A DNA stretch of 64,000 nucleotides, taken from positions 1,302,001 to 1,366,000 of the forward strand of contig NC_019902.2 of NCBI RefSeq assembly GCF_000321415.2, read 5' to 3'. Source of the DNA: Thioalkalivibrio nitratireducens DSM 14787. Its GTDB lineage: Bacteria; Pseudomonadota; Gammaproteobacteria; Ectothiorhodospirales; Ectothiorhodospiraceae. This document shows, in pieces, positions 25,884 through 34,915 of the stretch. The notes below the pieces were generated by a model, which saw only the letters and a list, made by a program, of their open reading frames with translations, was not told the DNA's origin and did no database searches. Within the stretch, counting starts at the first letter, position 1, and each line of letters begins with the position of its first letter. The translations under genes and the position numbers were made by a program.

Positions 25884-26522
25884 TCAGCCGGGGGTCAGTC
25901 GGTTCCGGTATTCGACGCAAGCCAGGGCCAGGCGGGCGAGGTGGGAGGCGCTTCTCGCGCCCATTTTCTGCATCAGGTTCGCGCGGTGGATCTCGACCGT
26001 GCGTACGCTGACGTCGAGGTCGCGCGCGATCAGTTTGTTGGGCTTGCCGTCCAGCAGCTTTTCCAGCACCTCGCGCTCGCGCGGGGTCAGGGATCCCAGC
26101 CGCTCCTCGACCTCGGCGATGCCCGCGGCGCCTGCGCGCCGTTCCGCGTCCAGTGCCAGGGCATGTTCGACGCCCTCCAGCAGGGCGCTGTCGTGAAAGG
26201 GTTTCTCGAGGAAATCCAGGGCACCCTCGCTGACCGCCCGCACCGCCATCGGGATGTCGCCGTGGCCGGTGATGAAAATCACCGGCATGCCCACGGCTCG
26301 TGCCTTGAGTTCGCGCTGCAGCGTGAGCCCGTCCATGTCCGGCAGGCGCACGTCGAGGACGAGACAACCGGGAGTCTCGACATCGACGCAGTCCAGCAGA
26401 GACTGTGCATCCGCGCAGGCGGTGACACGGAAATCGGCGCTCTTCAGCAGCAGGCTCACGGCGGTACGGACGTCCGGGTCGTCGTCGACCAGGTAGACCT
26501 GTGGATATCTAGGGGCGGGCAT
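25884..26522 (-). CDS. FixJ-type response regulator (receiver plus LuxR HTH)
   Basis: A 212-aa regulator. The receiver domain (about 8-120) has the acidic pocket DDD near 13-15, phosphoacceptor Asp57 in LVLDVRLPDMDG and the FLEKPF lysine. The LuxR-type HTH (about 148-210) reads LTPREREVLEKLLDGKPNK with VSVRTVEIHRANLMQKMGA. It belongs to the FixJ/StyR/TodT group. Its ATG at 26522 overlaps the kinase gene's end by 14 bases, so the two are translationally coupled partners. A candidate target site is TACG-N8-CGTA (28230-28245 and 15115-15130). Confidence 0.92.
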   Translation of the reverse strand: MPAPRYPQVYLVDDDPDVRTAVSLLLKSADFRVTACADAQSLLDCVDVETPGCLVLDVRLPDMDGLTLQRELKARAVGMPVIFITGHGDIPMAVRAVSEGALDFLEKPFHDSALLEGVEHALALDAERRAGAAGIAEVEERLGSLTPREREVLEKLLDGKPNKLIARDLDVSVRTVEIHRANLMQKMGARSASHLARLALACVEYRNRLTPG

Positions 26523-28164
26523 CGCTGTGCTCCAGGGGCAGGGTGAAGCGGAACTCGGCGCCACCCTCGGGCATGTTGCTTACCGTCAGGCAGCCCCCGT
26601 GGGCCTCGACCAGCGACCGGCTGATCGAAAGTCCCAGGCCCAGGCCGTTCTCCTTCCAGGTGGAAAATGGGTCGAACAGGCCAGCCAGCCGGTACGGGGG
26701 GATGCCCGGGCCGTTGTCGCGGATGTGAAGCTGCAGGTGGTCCGCCTCGCGCTGCAGTCCGAGTTCGACCCGACCGTCCCGCCGGCCCTCGAGAGCCTCG
26801 ATCGCGTTGCGCAACAGGTTCACCAGCACCTGCTCGATCTGGACCGGCGCGACCGTGACGGCAGGGAGATGAGGCTCGACCTTCAGCTCGAGTCGCAGGT
26901 GGCGGCTGCGGAACTCGGGACGCAGCAGATCGAGTACCGGGCGGACGAGCGCATCCGGACGGATCGTCCGGCGCTCGGGGGCCTGGCCGGCCGCAAAGGC
27001 GCGCATCTGACGTACGGTTTCGGCGGCGCGGTGTGCGCCGGCATCGAGCTGGGACAGCGCTTCGCCGAGTTCGTCCATCCGGCCGCGCTCGAGCAGCCGC
27101 TTGCTGGCCTGGGCATAGCTCGCCAGCGCGCACAGCGGCTGGTTCAGTTCGTGCGCCAGGCCTGCAGAGAGTTCACCGAGTGTGCTTAGCCGACCGGCCC
27201 GCGCCAGCTGATCGAGATGCCGGCGCGCGCGGGTTTCCGCGGCCTCGCGTTCGCCGCGCAGCGCGGTCAGCACCAGCCCGGTCAGTACCAGCAGCGCGAG
27301 CTGTGCATTCAGCGACAGCAGGCTCGTGTCCAGCCCCAGTTCGGCGAACGGCCCCAGACCCCAGCCGGTACCCGACAGCGCGATGCCGCCTCCGGCCAGC
27401 ATCAGGGTCGTGGTGACCTGAACCGGGCAGCGCAGTGCCGCGAGCATCACCAGCGGGAAGGCCGCATAGGACAGCGGCATCGCGACGCCTGCGGGCAGGA
27501 ACCCCGAATACACGACAGCAGTCACCGAGATCAGGCTCGCGATCAACAGGAAGCCCTTCAGGTAGGCCCGGTCCGTCGGCCGTGCCAAAGGAGCACCGAG
27601 CCAGGTCATCAGCACCGGTGCGACCAGTGCGAGCCCCATCAGATCCGCCATCCAGCACAGCCACCAGGTGTCGGTGAAACTGAGCTCGTCCATGCCTACC
27701 GCGATGCCCCAGGCACCGGCGGTCGCGGCCAGCCCCGATCCGGTCAGGGCTCCGACACTCAGCAGCAAACCGACATCGCGCAGGCGTTCCAGTCGTGGCG
27801 AGAACCCGAGACGGTGCAACGCATAGGCGCCCAGCGCCACACCGGCCATGGTTGCGGTGACGGTGCCGAGGGTTTCCAGTAGCGGGACCATGTCGCCCGT
27901 GAATTGCCATGCGACCAGCGCGGATGCGAAACCCACTGCGGGTATCAGGCGATATCCGTACAGGTAGACGAAGGCCAGTCCGACCCCGGTGGCCGGCCAG
28001 ACCAGCGGGATGCCGTGCGCATCGGGTGTAAAGACGAAGCCCCACAGTCCCACCGCGTAGTACAGTGCGACCAGCATGACACTGCGCCCGGCCAGCCAGA
28101 CCCAGGGCAGGGCGGCGGGCCGGGCAGTCCACGGCTGCGGGACGGGGATCGGGGCTGTCGGCAT
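26509..28164 (-). CDS. MASE1-domain sensor histidine kinase
   Basis: A 551-aa inner-membrane kinase. An N-terminal MASE1-type sensor of about eight helices (25-310) is followed by a HisKA domain with the phospho-His motif AGLAHELNQPL near 334 and a HATPase domain with the N box LLRNAIEALEG, G1 DNGPGIP and G2 GLGLGLSISRS. It is like FixL-group kinases but has no PAS domain. The stimulus is unknown. It is the first gene of a two-gene operon with the FixJ-type regulator; a 16-bp palindrome lies about 65 bases upstream of the start. Confidence 0.9.
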   Translation of the reverse strand: MPTAPIPVPQPWTARPAALPWVWLAGRSVMLVALYYAVGLWGFVFTPDAHGIPLVWPATGVGLAFVYLYGYRLIPAVGFASALVAWQFTGDMVPLLETLGTVTATMAGVALGAYALHRLGFSPRLERLRDVGLLLSVGALTGSGLAATAGAWGIAVGMDELSFTDTWWLCWMADLMGLALVAPVLMTWLGAPLARPTDRAYLKGFLLIASLISVTAVVYSGFLPAGVAMPLSYAAFPLVMLAALRCPVQVTTTLMLAGGGIALSGTGWGLGPFAELGLDTSLLSLNAQLALLVLTGLVLTALRGEREAAETRARRHLDQLARAGRLSTLGELSAGLAHELNQPLCALASYAQASKRLLERGRMDELGEALSQLDAGAHRAAETVRQMRAFAAGQAPERRTIRPDALVRPVLDLLRPEFRSRHLRLELKVEPHLPAVTVAPVQIEQVLVNLLRNAIEALEGRRDGRVELGLQREADHLQLHIRDNGPGIPPYRLAGLFDPFSTWKENGLGLGLSISRSLVEAHGGCLTVSNMPEGGAEFRFTLPLEHSDARP

Positions 28165-28528
28165 CGGGCATGTCCATCAGAAACCGGCTTACGCCCCGTA
28201 GTGTAGGTGCGCCGGGCCGCCAATGGCGATACGGGTTTTCCCGTACAGGATCGCCAGCGTTCGGAAGCATCCGTGGCGGCCCCGCAGCCCAGTGCCAGGG
28301 GGGGGCTGGTGTGCCACGCGCGCCGATCGTAGGCTGGGACGGGCAGGGCGATCGCCGGGTGGGGAAAAAGGAACCCGGCGCTCGGCCGGGTCAACGATCC
28401 CTGTGATGGTTCGGGCCACCTCGCTGCGCGCCATGACCCGTCCGGTAGAGTCACGTGCGAACGCGGAAGTTTCTTGGCGAACGACAGCTGAGCGGGTTTT
28501 TTCTGATGGGAAGTCAGGAGGCACGAGG
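28165..28528. other. Divergent intergenic region, no gene
   Basis: About 360 bp between the kinase operon and the HIT gene. It holds the palindrome at 28230-28245; no clear sigma-70 promoter was found for either side. Confidence 0.5.
28230..28245. promoter_or_regulatory. Palindromic operator before the histidine kinase gene
   Basis: TACGGG-TTTT-CCCGTA, a perfect six-base inverted repeat with a four-base centre. It fits the TACG-N8-CGTA pattern also found at 15115-15130. Confidence 0.55.
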
Positions 28529-28966
28529 ATGGGCGTGATGAACGGGTCCGCGGGGTTCGCACTCGATGCACGGCTCCAGCGGGACAGCATCGCGGTGGGC
28601 GAACTGGCGCTGTGCCGCCTGCTGTTGATGCGCAATGCCGATTATCCGTGGTTCGTCCTGGTGCCGCGCCGGGCGGACGTGACCGAGCTTCACCATCTGC
28701 CGATCGCGCAGGCCGTGCAGTTGCTCGAAGAATCGCGAGCGCTGTCGGCCGCCATGGCGGCCGCCTTTGTGCCCCGGTGCCTGAACGTGGCCAAGTTGGG
28801 CAACGTGGTGGAACAGCTCCATCTTCACCATGTCGCTCGGGTACCGGAGGATCCGGCGTGGCCTGGGCCGATCTGGGGTCGCGCGGCTGCGCGGCTGCAC
28901 GATCCGCGCAGTGCCGATGCGGTGATCACCCGGCTCCTGGGCCACCTGACCCTGCCCCTGTGCTGA
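28529..28966 (+). CDS. HIT-family protein (diadenosine-polyphosphate hydrolase-like)
   Basis: A 145-aa HIT protein. The histidine-triad region is QLHLHHVARV and the upstream strand NVAKLGNVVEQ matches the COG0537-like short HIT group, which hydrolyses Ap4A or related nucleotides. GGAGG lies seven bases before the ATG. Its TGA overlaps the ATG of the following hydrolase gene (TGATG), so the pair is translationally coupled. Confidence 0.85.
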   Translation: MGVMNGSAGFALDARLQRDSIAVGELALCRLLLMRNADYPWFVLVPRRADVTELHHLPIAQAVQLLEESRALSAAMAAAFVPRCLNVAKLGNVVEQLHLHHVARVPEDPAWPGPIWGRAAARLHDPRSADAVITRLLGHLTLPLC

Positions 28967-30015
28967 TGCCGGCGCTGCGGATTGTTGTCGGGTGTCTGAT
29001 CGCGCTGCTGCTGGCCGCCTGTGGCCGAATACAGGTGCAGCCGGCCGGTCCGCCGGTGCAGGAGCCGGAACTGCGCAATGCGGCGGCGGTGATGGCCGAC
29101 GGATACCGCCTGCCGATCCACCGATGGGTTCAGGATCGAGCACCCGACACGGTCGTGCTGGGCCTGCACGGCTTCGGGGACTACGGCCAGGCCTATGCCG
29201 CTCTCAAGGAGGCACTCGTGGACACCGGGCTGGCTGCGGTTTACGCCTACGATCAGCGCGGCTTCGGTGCCACCGAACGGCCGGGTATCTGGGCCGGTGG
29301 CGAGACGCTGGCGGCCGATCTGCATGCGGTCGTGGAACTGCTGCGCCAGCGGTATCCGGACGCCCGGATCGTGCTGGTGGCCGAGAGCATGGGGGGTGCA
29401 GTGACCCTGCGCGCGCTGGCGAACGATCCGGTGCCGGATGTCGACGGGGTGATCCTGCTCGCCCCGGCGGTCTGGGGCGAGCAGACGATGCCCTGGTACC
29501 AGCGGCTGGGTCTTGCCGTGATGCTGCGGATCGCCCCCGGTGCGACATTCTCCGGCGACGCGGTGGCCGACCTCGGGATCCGGCCGACCGATGATCCGGA
29601 GGTGATCGAAGCCCTCAGGCGGGACCCGATGGTGCAGAAGGAGGCCCGGGTCGACACGCTGCACGGCGTGACCGAACTGATGACGGAGGTGTTCGACGGA
29701 CCGGCCCGGTTCCCGGTGCCCACGCTGCTGCTCTACGGCCTGCGGGACCAGGTGATTCCGCCAGGGCCGGTCTGCGAGTGGCTGGGCCGCGTGTCCGCAA
29801 CGGAAGGCGACCGCTTCCGGATGGTGCTGTATCCCGACGGCTACCACATGCTGACGCGTTACCTCGGCGCCACGGATCCGTTGACGGACATCGCCGCCTG
29901 GCTCGAGAACTCTCAGGCGGGGGTTCATCGCGGCGCCGAGGTGGACCTGGAACAGGCCCGTAACCGTATCTGCGCGTTGCCTTCGAAAGGTCTCCGGGAA
30001 CGCCGCCGACGGTGA
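28966..30015 (+). CDS. Lipoprotein alpha/beta hydrolase, lysophospholipase-like
   Basis: A 349-aa alpha/beta-hydrolase with an N-terminal lipoprotein signal (lipobox LAAC, Cys19), so it is probably membrane-anchored in the periplasm. The oxyanion segment is LHGFGDYG (about 67-74), the nucleophile Ser141 lies in AESMGG, and the later Asp (YGLRDQVIP) and His (DGYHML) complete the triad. It resembles monoacylglycerol lipase/lysophospholipase PldB. Convergent with sgp. Confidence 0.87.
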   Translation: MPALRIVVGCLIALLLAACGRIQVQPAGPPVQEPELRNAAAVMADGYRLPIHRWVQDRAPDTVVLGLHGFGDYGQAYAALKEALVDTGLAAVYAYDQRGFGATERPGIWAGGETLAADLHAVVELLRQRYPDARIVLVAESMGGAVTLRALANDPVPDVDGVILLAPAVWGEQTMPWYQRLGLAVMLRIAPGATFSGDAVADLGIRPTDDPEVIEALRRDPMVQKEARVDTLHGVTELMTEVFDGPARFPVPTLLLYGLRDQVIPPGPVCEWLGRVSATEGDRFRMVLYPDGYHMLTRYLGATDPLTDIAAWLENSQAGVHRGAEVDLEQARNRICALPSKGLRERRRR

Positions 30016-30076
30016 GCGCCGGTCGCGCTCTTGCCGCGCGCTGGAGCCGTCGCGGGCCGGAGTGCAACGCGGGCAC

Positions 30077-30104
30077 AAAAAAGCCCGATCCTCGCGGATC
30101 GGGC
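30077..30104 (-). terminator. Rho-independent terminator of the sulfur globule gene
   Basis: 9-bp perfect stem (GCCCGATCC with GGATCGGGC), four-base loop, then six U residues on the minus strand (A-run 30077-30082). It lies 48 bases beyond the stop at 30152. Confidence 0.93.
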
Positions 30105-30151
30105 CTGGCATTTCGAACCGGCTGGGTGTTCCAGCCGGTCGTCTACATGCC

Positions 30152-30523
30152 TTACTCGGCCTCGGCCGGAGCCTGCTGCTGCGGAGCCGGCGCGCCCCAC
30201 GGACCACCGTAGTACGGGGCACCGTAGTGCGGGGCGTAGCCGTAGCCGTACGGACGACCGTAGCCATAGTAGTCGCCGTAGCCATGACCGCGGCCATAGC
30301 CGTGGCCGCGACCGCGGGCGGTGAAGTCGAAGTCGCCGAACATGTCGCCGAGGCCGAACCAGTCACCCAGACCGCGACCATACCCCGGGCCGTAGCCGTA
30401 GCCGGGACCGTAGTGCGGGCCGTAGCCGTAGCCCGGGCCGCCCCACCAGGCGCTGGACTGCATGGGGATCGCAAACGCACCGACCAGAGCGGCAGCCGCC
30501 AGAACCTTCATCGCTTTACGCAT
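30152..30523 (-). CDS. Sulfur globule protein
   Basis: A 123-aa exported protein with signal peptide (about 1-25, ending SSA before WWGG) and a mature part dominated by Gly, Tyr and Pro: repeats of GPGYGYGPGYG type and GRGHGYGRGHGYGDYYGYG. This composition is that of the Sgp/CV1-CV2 structural proteins that envelope periplasmic sulfur globules in sulfur-oxidising gammaproteobacteria. The ATG at 30523 has TAAGGAGA six bases upstream. It has its own promoter (30651-30679) and terminator, so it is probably highly expressed and monocistronic. A generic Gly/Tyr-rich surface protein is the alternative. Confidence 0.78.
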   Translation of the reverse strand: MRKAMKVLAAAALVGAFAIPMQSSAWWGGPGYGYGPHYGPGYGYGPGYGRGLGDWFGLGDMFGDFDFTARGRGHGYGRGHGYGDYYGYGRPYGYGYAPHYGAPYYGGPWGAPAPQQQAPAEAE

Positions 30524-30650
30524 ATCGAATCTCCTTAGGTTGTGATAGCCCTTGAGTGTACTCGTACATCCCGTACCACAGAGGTACTTCCTGTCATGCC
30601 CCGCCGGTGCGAAGGGCGCACACCGATGGGCTCGGAAAAGGTGAACCACT

Positions 30651-30679
30651 ATTAAAGACGCCCCACCGCGGGTTTTCAA
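30651..30679 (-). promoter_or_regulatory. Promoter of the sulfur globule gene
   Basis: Minus-strand TTGAAA (30679-30674), 17-base spacer, TTTAAT (30656-30651); both hexamers match consensus at 5 of 6 positions. Confidence 0.8.
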
Positions 30680-30746
30680 GGTGGTAGTGCCACCCCCGGC
30701 TAAGCATCAGTTGCTGCTTATATTATGGAAATGTTACCGGGCGATT

Positions 30747-30760
30747 GTGATCCAGATCAA
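30747..30760. promoter_or_regulatory. FNR/CRP-type binding site
   Basis: GTGAT-CCAG-ATCAA, one mismatch from the FNR consensus TTGAT-N4-ATCAA. It is centred about 110 bases upstream of the predicted sgp transcription start. Confidence 0.4.
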
Positions 30761-30952
30761 GGTTTTCGGCAGAACTCTGGAGGCTCTGTGGCCCTGCTTT
30801 CGAAGACCCTCGGTTCTCCATTGTGTTAGCGCTCAAACCTTCCATCGGTTCACAGATAAACGCCGTGAAACACGGATTCCTCGGGCCAGACCGCCGATGC
30901 CGACAGGATGCCAGGATCCTCCTCGGCCCGCGTGCTGTCCTGCGGGCGAGGT

Positions 30953-31570
30953 TCAGCCGGCGCTTCGCCCGGACGGCGCATCCGGGGGTATCGGCAGGCC
31001 GGCCTCCCGCAGCCAGTCGCAGAGACGGATCAGGGGCAGGCCGATCAGCGCGGTGGGGTCTTCGCCCTCCATGCGCCTGAACAGGGCGATGCCGAGCCCC
31101 TCGGACCGGAAGCTGCCCGCGCAGTCATACGGCCGATCGACACGGAGGTAGCGCTCGATCTCCTCGGACGCGAGCGAACGCATCTCCACCGCATACGGTA
31201 CCGTCTCCAACCACTGCCGGTTGCCGGCGCTGTCGATCAAGCACAGGCCAGTGTAGAAGACCACTCGCCGGCCGGACAGCGCCGCCAACTGCTCGCTGGC
31301 GCGCTCGTGGGAGCCGGGCTTGCCGAGGATCCGGCCGTTCACCGCCGCGCACTGGTCGGAGCCGATGACCAGAGCCGCGGGATGATCGCGTGCCACGTCG
31401 GCGGCCTTGGCCGCGGCCAGTCGTGCCACCATCGCCTCCGGGGCTTCGTTGGGGAACGGCGACTCGTCGATCCCGGGGGCTGCGGTCTGGAAGTCCAGAC
31501 CGAGCCGCTGCAGCAGCGCCCTGCGGTACGAGGAGGTCGAGGCCAGTACCAGGGGCCGGGCAGGCGCCAT
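30953..31570 (-). CDS. yceF: Maf/YceF-family nucleotide pyrophosphatase
   Basis: A 205-aa cytosolic NTP pyrophosphatase hydrolysing modified nucleotides. The Maf opening is LASTSSYRRALLQRLGL, the family motif GSDQ is at IGSDQCA, and CAGSFRSEGLGIALF is typical of the YceF (m7GTP) subgroup. The last gene of a minus-strand operon: its ATG directly follows the carboxylase TGA (TGAATG). In many gammaproteobacteria maf neighbours yceD-rpmF-plsX; here a carboxylase operon separates them. Confidence 0.9.
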   Translation of the reverse strand: MAPARPLVLASTSSYRRALLQRLGLDFQTAAPGIDESPFPNEAPEAMVARLAAAKAADVARDHPAALVIGSDQCAAVNGRILGKPGSHERASEQLAALSGRRVVFYTGLCLIDSAGNRQWLETVPYAVEMRSLASEEIERYLRVDRPYDCAGSFRSEGLGIALFRRMEGEDPTALIGLPLIRLCDWLREAGLPIPPDAPSGRSAG

Positions 31571-33403
31571 TCAGGCCTCGATCTCGATCAGTGCGTCATC
31601 CGGATTCGCGGCCTGGCCCTTGGTCACGTTCACCGCCTTCACGACGCCGGTAACCGGCGCGGGAATCTCCGATTCCATCTTCATCGCCTCGAGCACCAGT
31701 ACCGGATCGCCGGCGGTGACCTGTTGTCCCTCGGAAACCAGCACGTCGATCACGGTACCGGGCATCGAGGTGGTCACGTCCCCGGGGCGGGTGGCCCGGC
31801 GGGGGTGGCCCTTGCGCGCTCGCTTGCCCGTGTCACTGCGGCTGACCGTGGCCGGGGCCAGGTCGATCTCGTCCAGGGTTTCCAGCAGCACCTCTTCGGG
31901 CAGGCCGTCCACCGTCACGTAGAGCGGTCGCGAATCCTCCCGGCGGTGGCCGCTGCCGGTAACCTTGATGTGGTAGGTCTCGCCATGGAAGGTCACGTTG
32001 AACTCGACCGGGGCGGGGCAGCCCTCGGCCGTGGTTGCCTGCGGCGGGTTCAGCGGTTCGGGAACCAAGGTGCCCTCGGCGCGCTGTTCGAGGAACTGCC
32101 GGCCGATCTCGGGGAACAGGGCGTAGGTGAGCACGTCCTCCTCGTTCACCGCGAGTTCGGCGACGTCCGCGCGCAACTGATCCATCTCCGGGGCGATCCG
32201 GTCCGCCGGGCGGCATTCGACGACCTCGGCATTGCCGATCGCTTTGCCACGGATGATCGGGTTCACCGGACCGGGCGTGCGGCCGTAATGACCCATCAGG
32301 TAATGCTTCACCTCGTTGGTGATCACCTTGTAGCGTTCGCCGGCGAGAATGTTCATCACCGCCTGCGTGCCGACGATCTGGGACGTCGGTGTGACCAGCG
32401 GCGGATAGCCGAGAGCCTCGCGTACCTTCGGGATCTCGACCAGCACCGCGTCGAACTGATCCAGCGCGTCCTGGTCCCGGAGCTGATTCGCGAGGTTGGA
32501 GATCATGCCGCCGGGAACCTGATTGGTCTGGACCCGCGTGTCGACGCCGGTATAGCCGCTCTCGAAGCGCGCGTATTTCTTGCGCACCTCGCGGAAGTAG
32601 GCGCCGATCTCCTGCAGTGCGGCCAGGTCCAGCCCGGTGTCGAAGCGGGTACCCGCGAGCGCGGCGACCATGCTTTCGGTGGGCGGGTGGCTGGTGCCGC
32701 CGGCGAACGCGGAGATGGCCGTCTCGATGTGCCGGCACCCGGCCTCGATCGCCTGCCAGTGGCACAGCTCGGACAGACCGGAGGTGGCATGGGCATGCAG
32801 GTGGATCGGCACGTCGACCGCGTCGACCAGGTCGGTGACCAGTTCGTGGGTCGCACTCGGGGTGAGCAGCCCCGCCATGTCCTTGATCGCGACGCTCTGG
32901 GCGCCCATTTCGACCATCTCGCGCGCCATCGCCACGAACTGGCGCGGGGTATGTACCGGGCTGGTGGTATAGCAGATCGTGCCCTGCGCATGCGCGTCGG
33001 CCTCGCGGGTGGCCTCGATCGCCACGCGCAGGTTGCGGATGTCGTTCATCGCGTCGAAGATGCGGAAGATCGCGATGCCACCGGCCGCGCTGCGTTGCAC
33101 GAAGCTGCGCACCACGTCGTCCGCATAGTGGCGGTAACCCAGCAGGTTCTGGCCGCGCAAAAGCATCTGCAGCGGTGTATTCGGCAGGGCCGCCTTCAGC
33201 CGGTGCAGCCGTTCCCAGGGATCCTCCTTCAGGAAGCGTATGCAGGCGTCAAAGGTGGCGCCGCCCCACGCCTCGAGCGAGTGGAAGCCGATCCGGTCCA
33301 GCTGCGCACAGATCGGCAGCATGTCCTCGGTGCGCAGGCGGGTCGCGATCAGGCTCTGGTGGCCATCGCGCAGGGTGACATCCGTAATGTGAACTCGGCT
33401 CAT
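31571..33403 (-). CDS. Carboxyltransferase-biotin carrier subunit (pyruvate carboxylase B / oxaloacetate decarboxylase alpha type)
   Basis: A 610-aa protein. An N-terminal HMGL-like carboxyltransferase TIM barrel (DVTLRDGHQS at 7-16) and the conserved carboxylase domain are followed by a C-terminal biotinyl domain with the biotin lysine in EAMKMES near 575. With the biotin carboxylase encoded just upstream (9-bp gap) it would form a two-subunit pyruvate carboxylase making oxaloacetate. No OadB/OadG membrane pump genes are adjacent, which argues against the Na+-pumping decarboxylase. maf follows without a gap. Confidence 0.9.
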   Translation of the reverse strand: MSRVHITDVTLRDGHQSLIATRLRTEDMLPICAQLDRIGFHSLEAWGGATFDACIRFLKEDPWERLHRLKAALPNTPLQMLLRGQNLLGYRHYADDVVRSFVQRSAAGGIAIFRIFDAMNDIRNLRVAIEATREADAHAQGTICYTTSPVHTPRQFVAMAREMVEMGAQSVAIKDMAGLLTPSATHELVTDLVDAVDVPIHLHAHATSGLSELCHWQAIEAGCRHIETAISAFAGGTSHPPTESMVAALAGTRFDTGLDLAALQEIGAYFREVRKKYARFESGYTGVDTRVQTNQVPGGMISNLANQLRDQDALDQFDAVLVEIPKVREALGYPPLVTPTSQIVGTQAVMNILAGERYKVITNEVKHYLMGHYGRTPGPVNPIIRGKAIGNAEVVECRPADRIAPEMDQLRADVAELAVNEEDVLTYALFPEIGRQFLEQRAEGTLVPEPLNPPQATTAEGCPAPVEFNVTFHGETYHIKVTGSGHRREDSRPLYVTVDGLPEEVLLETLDEIDLAPATVSRSDTGKRARKGHPRRATRPGDVTTSMPGTVIDVLVSEGQQVTAGDPVLVLEAMKMESEIPAPVTGVVKAVNVTKGQAANPDDALIEIEA

Positions 33404-33412
33404 GGAGGTGTC

Positions 33413-34837
33413 CTACAGGCCGTGATGTGCGGCGAGGGCCGCTGCGATGGCGACGGCGACGTTGCGGTTGGAACGCGTCGCCGGGCTCTGCGTCAGCTCG
33501 GGGTGGGCTGCGATGAACCCGGTGTCGAAATTGCCGGTCTTGAAAGCCGGGTGGTTTACGATCGCAAGGTGGTACGGGATCGTGGTCTTGACCCCGAACA
33601 CGCCGATGTCGCGCAGTGCCCGGTCGGCCCGGCTCAGCAGCAGCTCCCAATCCAGCGCCCAGCAGATCAGCTTTGCACACATCGAGTCGTAGTGCGGCGG
33701 AATCTGGTAGCCGGTATAAATCGCACCGTCGGTCCGGATCCCGGGACCGCCCGGCGCGAAATAGCGCGTGATGCGTCCGAAACTCGGCAGGAAGTCGTGT
33801 TCCGGATCCTCGGCGTTGATTCGGAATTCAATCGCGAAGCCGCGCCGGCTGATCTGGTCCTGACGGTAGCGAAGCGGCAGACCGCGGGCGACCCGCAGCT
33901 GTTCCTGCACGATGTCGATACCGGTGATCATCTCCGTTACCGGATGTTCTACTTGAAGTCGCGTATTCATCTCCATGAAATAGAATGATCCATCGTGGTC
34001 GAGAAGGAACTCGACCGTGCCGGCATTCTGGTACCCGACGGCCTGCGCCGCGCGCACCGCCAGTTCGCCGACATGGCTGCGCTGCTTCTCGCTCAGCTGC
34101 GGTGACGGCGCGATCTCGACCAGTTTCTGGTGGCGGCGCTGGATCGAGCAGTCGCGCTCGTACAGGTGGGCCACGTGCCCGTGGGCATCGGCGAGGATCT
34201 GAACCTCGATGTGCCGGGGGTTTACGATCGCCTTTTCCAGGAAGATCTCGGTACTGCCGAATGCGCGCGTTGCCTCGGAGCGAACGCGTTCGTAGTTGCG
34301 CTCCAGGCTCGCCGGGTCGGTGCACAGACGAATGCCGCGGCCGCCGCCGCCGTTGGTCGCCTTCAGCATCACCGGGTACCCGACCTTCTCGGCCGTTGCC
34401 AGCGCGGCCTCCAGGCTCTCGAGGTTGCCATCCGAGCCGGGCACCACCGGAACCCCGGCCTCGATCATCGCGGCACGCGCGGCGACCTTGTCGCCCATGC
34501 GACGGATCACCTCCGGCGACGGGCCGACGAAGCGGATGCCGCGGGATTCGCAGGCCTCCGCGAAGTCGGGGTTTTCGGACAGAAAGCCGTAGCCCGGGTG
34601 CACCGCGTCGCAGCCGGCGGCGCGGGCGACGTTGATCAACCGGTGCATGTTCAGGTACCCGCCGAGCGTGTCCGGGCCGATTGAATACGATTCGTCCGCC
34701 TTCTTCACGTGCAGCGCGTGGCGGTCGGCATCGGTGAACACGGCCACGGAAGTGATGCCAGTCTCGGCACAGGCGCGGATGAGCCGGACCGCGATTTCAC
34801 CGCGGTTGGCGATAAGCAGCTTGCGGATGCGGATCAC
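33413..34837 (-). CDS. Biotin carboxylase subunit (AccC/PycA-like)
   Basis: A 474-aa ATP-grasp biotin carboxylase: KLLIANRGEIAVRLIRA at the N-terminus, the ATP loop KATNGGGGRGIR, the HIEVQILAD motif and the ME-N-R site MEMNTRLQVEHPVTE. It carboxylates the biotin of the partner encoded 9 bp downstream, so it is more likely a pyruvate-carboxylase subunit than the acetyl-CoA carboxylase AccC. GTG 34837 gives the conserved N-terminus; the ribosome site is weak. Divergent from yceD. Confidence 0.9.
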   Translation of the reverse strand: MIRIRKLLIANRGEIAVRLIRACAETGITSVAVFTDADRHALHVKKADESYSIGPDTLGGYLNMHRLINVARAAGCDAVHPGYGFLSENPDFAEACESRGIRFVGPSPEVIRRMGDKVAARAAMIEAGVPVVPGSDGNLESLEAALATAEKVGYPVMLKATNGGGGRGIRLCTDPASLERNYERVRSEATRAFGSTEIFLEKAIVNPRHIEVQILADAHGHVAHLYERDCSIQRRHQKLVEIAPSPQLSEKQRSHVGELAVRAAQAVGYQNAGTVEFLLDHDGSFYFMEMNTRLQVEHPVTEMITGIDIVQEQLRVARGLPLRYRQDQISRRGFAIEFRINAEDPEHDFLPSFGRITRYFAPGGPGIRTDGAIYTGYQIPPHYDSMCAKLICWALDWELLLSRADRALRDIGVFGVKTTIPYHLAIVNHPAFKTGNFDTGFIAAHPELTQSPATRSNRNVAVAIAAALAAHHGL

Positions 34838-34915
34838 GCCCAGTGCCCCGTCGGGAGTTGCGAGAATGCAGTATCCGCAAGGACCCGCGCGGCTGCAAGT
34901 AAGCCTCTGTTCGCT

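Larger units (their letters stand above)
30524..30952. other. Upstream region of sgp, 430 bp, no gene
   Basis: Contains the sgp promoter (30651-30679) and an FNR/CRP-type palindrome (30747-30760). The sgp leader would be about 120 nt. No open frame is credible. Confidence 0.6.

Noticed and set aside
30908-33988. 1,026-aa plus-strand open frame
   Set aside because: Antisense to maf and the carboxylase genes, no family motifs; arises from GC-rich codon bias.
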